A stretch of DNA of 64,000 bases, from assembly GCA_011009095.1 (NCBI GenBank), contig VTPC01000419.1:6715-70714 (forward strand), written 5' to 3'. Both the position numbers and the translations under genes were made by a program. Below are positions 60,931-64,000 of this stretch, piece by piece. The stretch comes from Ignelater luminosus. Its lineage: Eukaryota; Arthropoda; Insecta; Coleoptera; Elateridae. Each line of letters opens with the position of its first letter. Position 1 is the stretch's first letter. The notes under the pieces are model-generated. The model had not been told where the DNA came from and did no database searches. It worked only from the letters and a program-made list of their open reading frames with translations.

Positions 60931-61083
60931 GACAAAAAATTTGTATTAGTTGTTTTTTGCCAAAAATTAAAATATTTTCGTTTATCAGAACCGTATGTGT
61001 AACGACTTGACAAAAATAAATAGTAAATTTAAAAAAAACGAAATTATCTCATTTCTTTCAAAAAGTGGTCGAACTCTCCCGGA

Positions 61084-62540
61084 CTTACCCTAATATCTTT
61101 TTAAGTACATTCCTTAGTTGAATTGTTTTCAATTTAGTTTAGTCTGCTTTTTGTGTTTGTTTTAAAAAAATAAAATGCGAAAACGAGAGAAATACGTAAA
61201 CGAACACTAAACAATAAACGTAACCTCGAATTCCAGGAAATAAATATTTTAGATTAAGTAATGGCTAGAACGGAATTTTATTTCTTTTTTGTCAAACGTC
61301 GTATAAGTATCAGAAGTTACCGGTAAACACAATTTATAGAAATAAAAGTATAAACCGGAAAAGTACATTAGTCTTAAAAGCATTTGCTGTAATTTGATTT
61401 AAACAAAGAAACTTGAGAATAGCTTTATTTATTTTTCAGGAATAAAGAAAGCCTCGATTTGTAAAACTGCTTATACCGCGTCGTTCTGCTTGCTTCAATA
61501 ATACAATTCGAGTAAATTGAATGCAACAAAGCATAGAATAAAATTACCAAGTCATATTGCTGAGAATGGCTTGAAAGCAACTACATCTATTGTTAGTTAT
61601 AGACTATAACGTAAATTATTATACAGCAAGTTATTATCGCGCAAGATTCACTGCAAGAACTGATTTTATTTTTATCATAAATTTAATAAGTGCAAATTCA
61701 TAAATGTATTTTGTAAATGTCTTACATATAATGCTTTAATTGAATGCATAAATGCCCAAAAAGAAAGCCAAGAGCTTTATTTAAATTGATTTAAGGCTTG
61801 AGAGACTACAGAAAGAAATATAAGAAAAAATTTTCATAAAACTTCACGAATATAACTCGTCTTGAAAACGAAATATTCTCGGTTTAAAAACCACAGCAGT
61901 TTTTCTGTACAATTATTTTGCATTTCTGTATATCACGTTTTGGAAAGTTAGTTGCTGCCCCGCAGGAAAATAATGCCGGCTTTGAAGAATCTGCGGAGGT
62001 AACATTTTAAATGTTTCAATAGAACATTTTTTCAAGAAACACGGATGTGTGGTTTACAAAGGTTTGAAAGTTTATTGTTTCATGTACGGTATGTATGTAC
62101 ATTACTACGTACTACATGTATGTATAGGCAGGCGCTACTTCCTTTTACAACTGTACTGCGGTTACATACTTTAAAGCTGCTATCATCACCGTTTCACTAA
62201 AAGCATGAATTGAAATCATAAACAGAAAAGTGATGATTTCTCTAATTTGCTTAGTAGTTTAGTACTTTATAACCACATACAAAACGTTTCTATCGGAAGA
62301 AACTTAATTAGAAAGAAAATTAAAGGAATGTTAGAAGTTTCATCAAAGACGAGCATGACTTTGTTGTTTTTTGTTTCTATTTTTCACGATCAAGGCGGCA
62401 TTTTTTCATATGCAATTATGAAGACTTCTCTGTAGGTAACTGTTATATATAATTTGTTCTATCTGATTATTGTACTTTAATACGCAACAGATAATAAAAT
62501 AATTTTCAAAAGTTCAAAAAGCATTTTCGAACGACATAAT
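61084..62540. other. AT-rich region, probably including the 5' LTR of the gypsy element at its right end
   Basis: No coding motif. The primer-binding site at 62545 implies that an LTR ends at about 62540; AATAAA occurs near 62493. I could not find its left end because the partner LTR is outside the window. Confidence 0.35.
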
Positions 62541-62544
62541 AAAT

Positions 62545-62554
62545 TGGCGACGAG
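62545..62554 (+). promoter_or_regulatory. Probable tRNA primer-binding site of the gypsy element
   Basis: TGGCGACGAG, beginning with the TGG that pairs with a tRNA CCA end, lies just after AT-rich LTR-like DNA and 28 bp before the gag ATG. The matching tRNA would end CTCGTCGCCA. The tRNA identity is not established here. Confidence 0.5.
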
Positions 62555-62582
62555 AGAGAAATTTATTTCTAATATACGTATA

Positions 62583-64000
62583 ATGGATCAAAAACAATTC
62601 AAACAATTCATTGGTCTTCAACAGAAAATATTACAAGCGATGGTTGAAAAGAAAACTTAAGAATCGACTACTTCCTCATCGACATCTGTCACATACATTT
62701 TTGAAACGTTTGATAAAAGCAAAGAACGTTTCGAAAATTATTTGGAATGATTTACCAAGTATTTAGAATTGAAAGGAATAAAGTGCAATGTAACCGTTGC
62801 AAAATCGGTTTTACTGAACAGTGTGGGTGCTGAAAATTACGAAATACTAAAATTGAAAATTTTTCCGAGACAAATTGCTGACTTAACCTACGATGAAGTT
62901 GTGAAACATTTAAAAGAATTATCACCAAAATCGAACATTGTTGTAGAACGGCATAGGTTTCTATCACAAAAACAAGGACCTGGAGAACAACTTTTAATAG
63001 AGAACAACTCGGACTTCAGCAAAATTTTAAAGAAAGCCCAAGCTATTGAAACTTCGAAGTTAGACAACAAAGAAATATCTAGTAACTGCGATGCATCTTC
63101 ATCCACGAACACATCGATTGACGGAAATCGTGTTTCGAGATCTCAACACAGAGAAAAGGTGAAGAGAAATTTTTAACATACCAGAAGAAATTCTCGAATA
63201 GACTTGAAGCAATTAGGAATCAATGGAAAATGCCTTAGGTGTGGCCGCAATAATCACAATGCAAAAAATTGTCTAGAAAATCCATACAAACTGAAATGTA
63301 CCAGCTGTAATAAAAAAAGACATCTAGAAAAGGTTTGCATACAACAGTTAATTCAAAAAAAGAAAAGTGTGAACGCAGTTGAAATGTCAGATGACACAAG
63401 TTTGACAGATTTTTACAGTACCTTTCAAACCATTGACATTTACGAAAAAGAAACCATTCCAAATCAATATCTACAAAAATATTTTGTGTGCCTCAAGACA
63501 GAAGAAAAAATTTAAAAATTTGAAGTAGATTCTGGCGCAGGTTATAAACATACGAAAATCTCAATTTGAAAAACTTCAACTTGACAACAAACTTCAATTT
63601 CCTAAAATTCGTTTTCGATCACATGCAACAGAGACTTTCGATCCGTTGGGCATTGTAGAAGTTCAAGTTTAATATAACGACAAAGAATCAAGAGAAATTA
63701 TGTTTGTTATTCCTGAAACTTTTTGGGAAAATCATAGATTCGACATCTGAATATCAAATTACAAGACATCAATAAAGAAACGAAGGGTTTAATTTAAGAC
63801 AATTCAGTTTTCAATGTTGACACTTCAAAAGCTTTGAATTACATGCTTTCAAAATATAAAATAATTTTCGAACAAAGAATTGGTCAGATCCACAACGTCA
63901 AATTGTCATTAAAATTAAGAGAAAAGGCAAAACCGATTGCCTATAAAGCTCGTGAAATTCCACATGCTTTGAAGAAGAACGTAGAAGAAGAACTGAAAAT
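62583..64000 (+). pseudogene. Ty3/gypsy retrotransposon gag-pol, 5' part, decayed, cut by window edge
   Basis: The gag ATG (62583) opens MDQKQFKQFIGLQQKI. After stops near 62658 and 62748 the capsid-like region continues with FTKYLELKGIKCNV and LTYDEVVKHLKEL. Two zinc knuckles follow, CLRCGRNNHNAKNC and CTSCNKKRHLEKVC (63234-63345), both C-x2-C-x4-H-x4-C. The protease active site FEVDSGAGY lies at about 63519-63545. The start of RT, IGQIHNVKLSLKLREKAKP with IAYKAREIPHALKKNV, runs to the window edge. Most of gag, protease and RT lie in the same frame, as in the Mag-like gypsy lineage, broken by several stops and shifts. No env can be judged. Confidence 0.85.

Larger units (their letters stand above)
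55516..61083 (+). mobile_element. Tigger/pogo-type DNA transposon, split by a LINE
   Basis: TCCGGGAGAGTTTGACCAC (55516-55534) reappears inverted at 61065-61083 with one mismatch in 19. Diverged copies lie just inside the left end, inverted at 55838-55855 and direct at 55886-55900, as subterminal repeats do. The transposase remnant (56000-57646) is on the plus strand. The LINE at about 57840-60930 sits between the transposase and the right end, so the right terminal piece begins near 60940. The exact outer ends are a few bases beyond the 19-mers and not settled. Confidence 0.75.

Noticed and set aside
1..64000. Bacterial-type systems, CRISPR arrays, rRNA or tRNA genes
   Set aside because: No array of regular spacers, no operon-like gene packing and no rRNA blocks. 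tRNA genes were only scanned by eye, so a missed one is possible.

Overview
This is insect nuclear DNA. It is AT-rich and gene-poor, with GT-AG introns, a TATA/Inr promoter and a poly(A) signal, and it is crowded with decayed transposable elements of kinds common in arthropods (mariner, Tc1, piggyBac, hAT, Tigger/pogo, jockey- and CR1-type LINEs, Ty3/gypsy). The only host genes I can support are two members of the insect-specific Osiris family (DUF1676), both on the minus strand. I see no prokaryotic or organellar gene and no CRISPR array. The order of insect cannot be decided from this window.

Layout. 0-5.8 kb: AT-rich DNA with remnants of a DDE-like arthropod repeat gene, a Tc1 transposase and a LINE RNase H. 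5.8-9.6 kb: a TTAA-bounded piggyBac-like element that contains a jockey ORF1 remnant, abutting a mariner (to 10.84 kb). 13.05-13.95 kb: Osiris gene A, a single exon with a clear core promoter. 16.2-18.6 kb: a second piggyBac element, internally deleted. 18.7-19.3 kb: a LINE RT fragment. 23.9-25.0 kb: an 86-bp 5'-truncated retro-insert with perfect 11-bp target duplications, next to a GC-richer repeat that carries a head-to-tail duplication. 25.5-26.4 kb: jockey-type RT remnant. 31.5-32.1 kb: gag-like remnant. 32.3-33.9 kb: a third piggyBac transposase, broken by frameshifts.

35.2-50.6 kb: Osiris gene B, three exons over 15.4 kb. Its splice sites and phases agree and give a 261-residue protein. 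Intron 2 (9.1 kb) holds a decayed copy of a multicopy arthropod gene with PIN/FEN-like acidic motifs and a Cys-rich tail, plus a 400-bp assembly gap. Intron 1 (5.5 kb) holds a mariner with well-preserved terminal repeats.

51.8-54.3 kb: a hAT transposase remnant with an internal tandem duplication of about 980 bp. 55.5-61.1 kb: a Tigger/pogo DNA transposon split by a nearly intact CR1/Jockey-group LINE. 62.5 kb to the edge: the 5' part of a Ty3/gypsy element (primer-binding site, gag, two zinc knuckles, protease, start of RT).

The two Osiris genes are consistent with part of the conserved insect Osiris cluster, here spread out by transposon-filled intergenic and intronic DNA. All transposase and polymerase genes seen carry stops, frameshifts or deletions, so none looks active as it stands.
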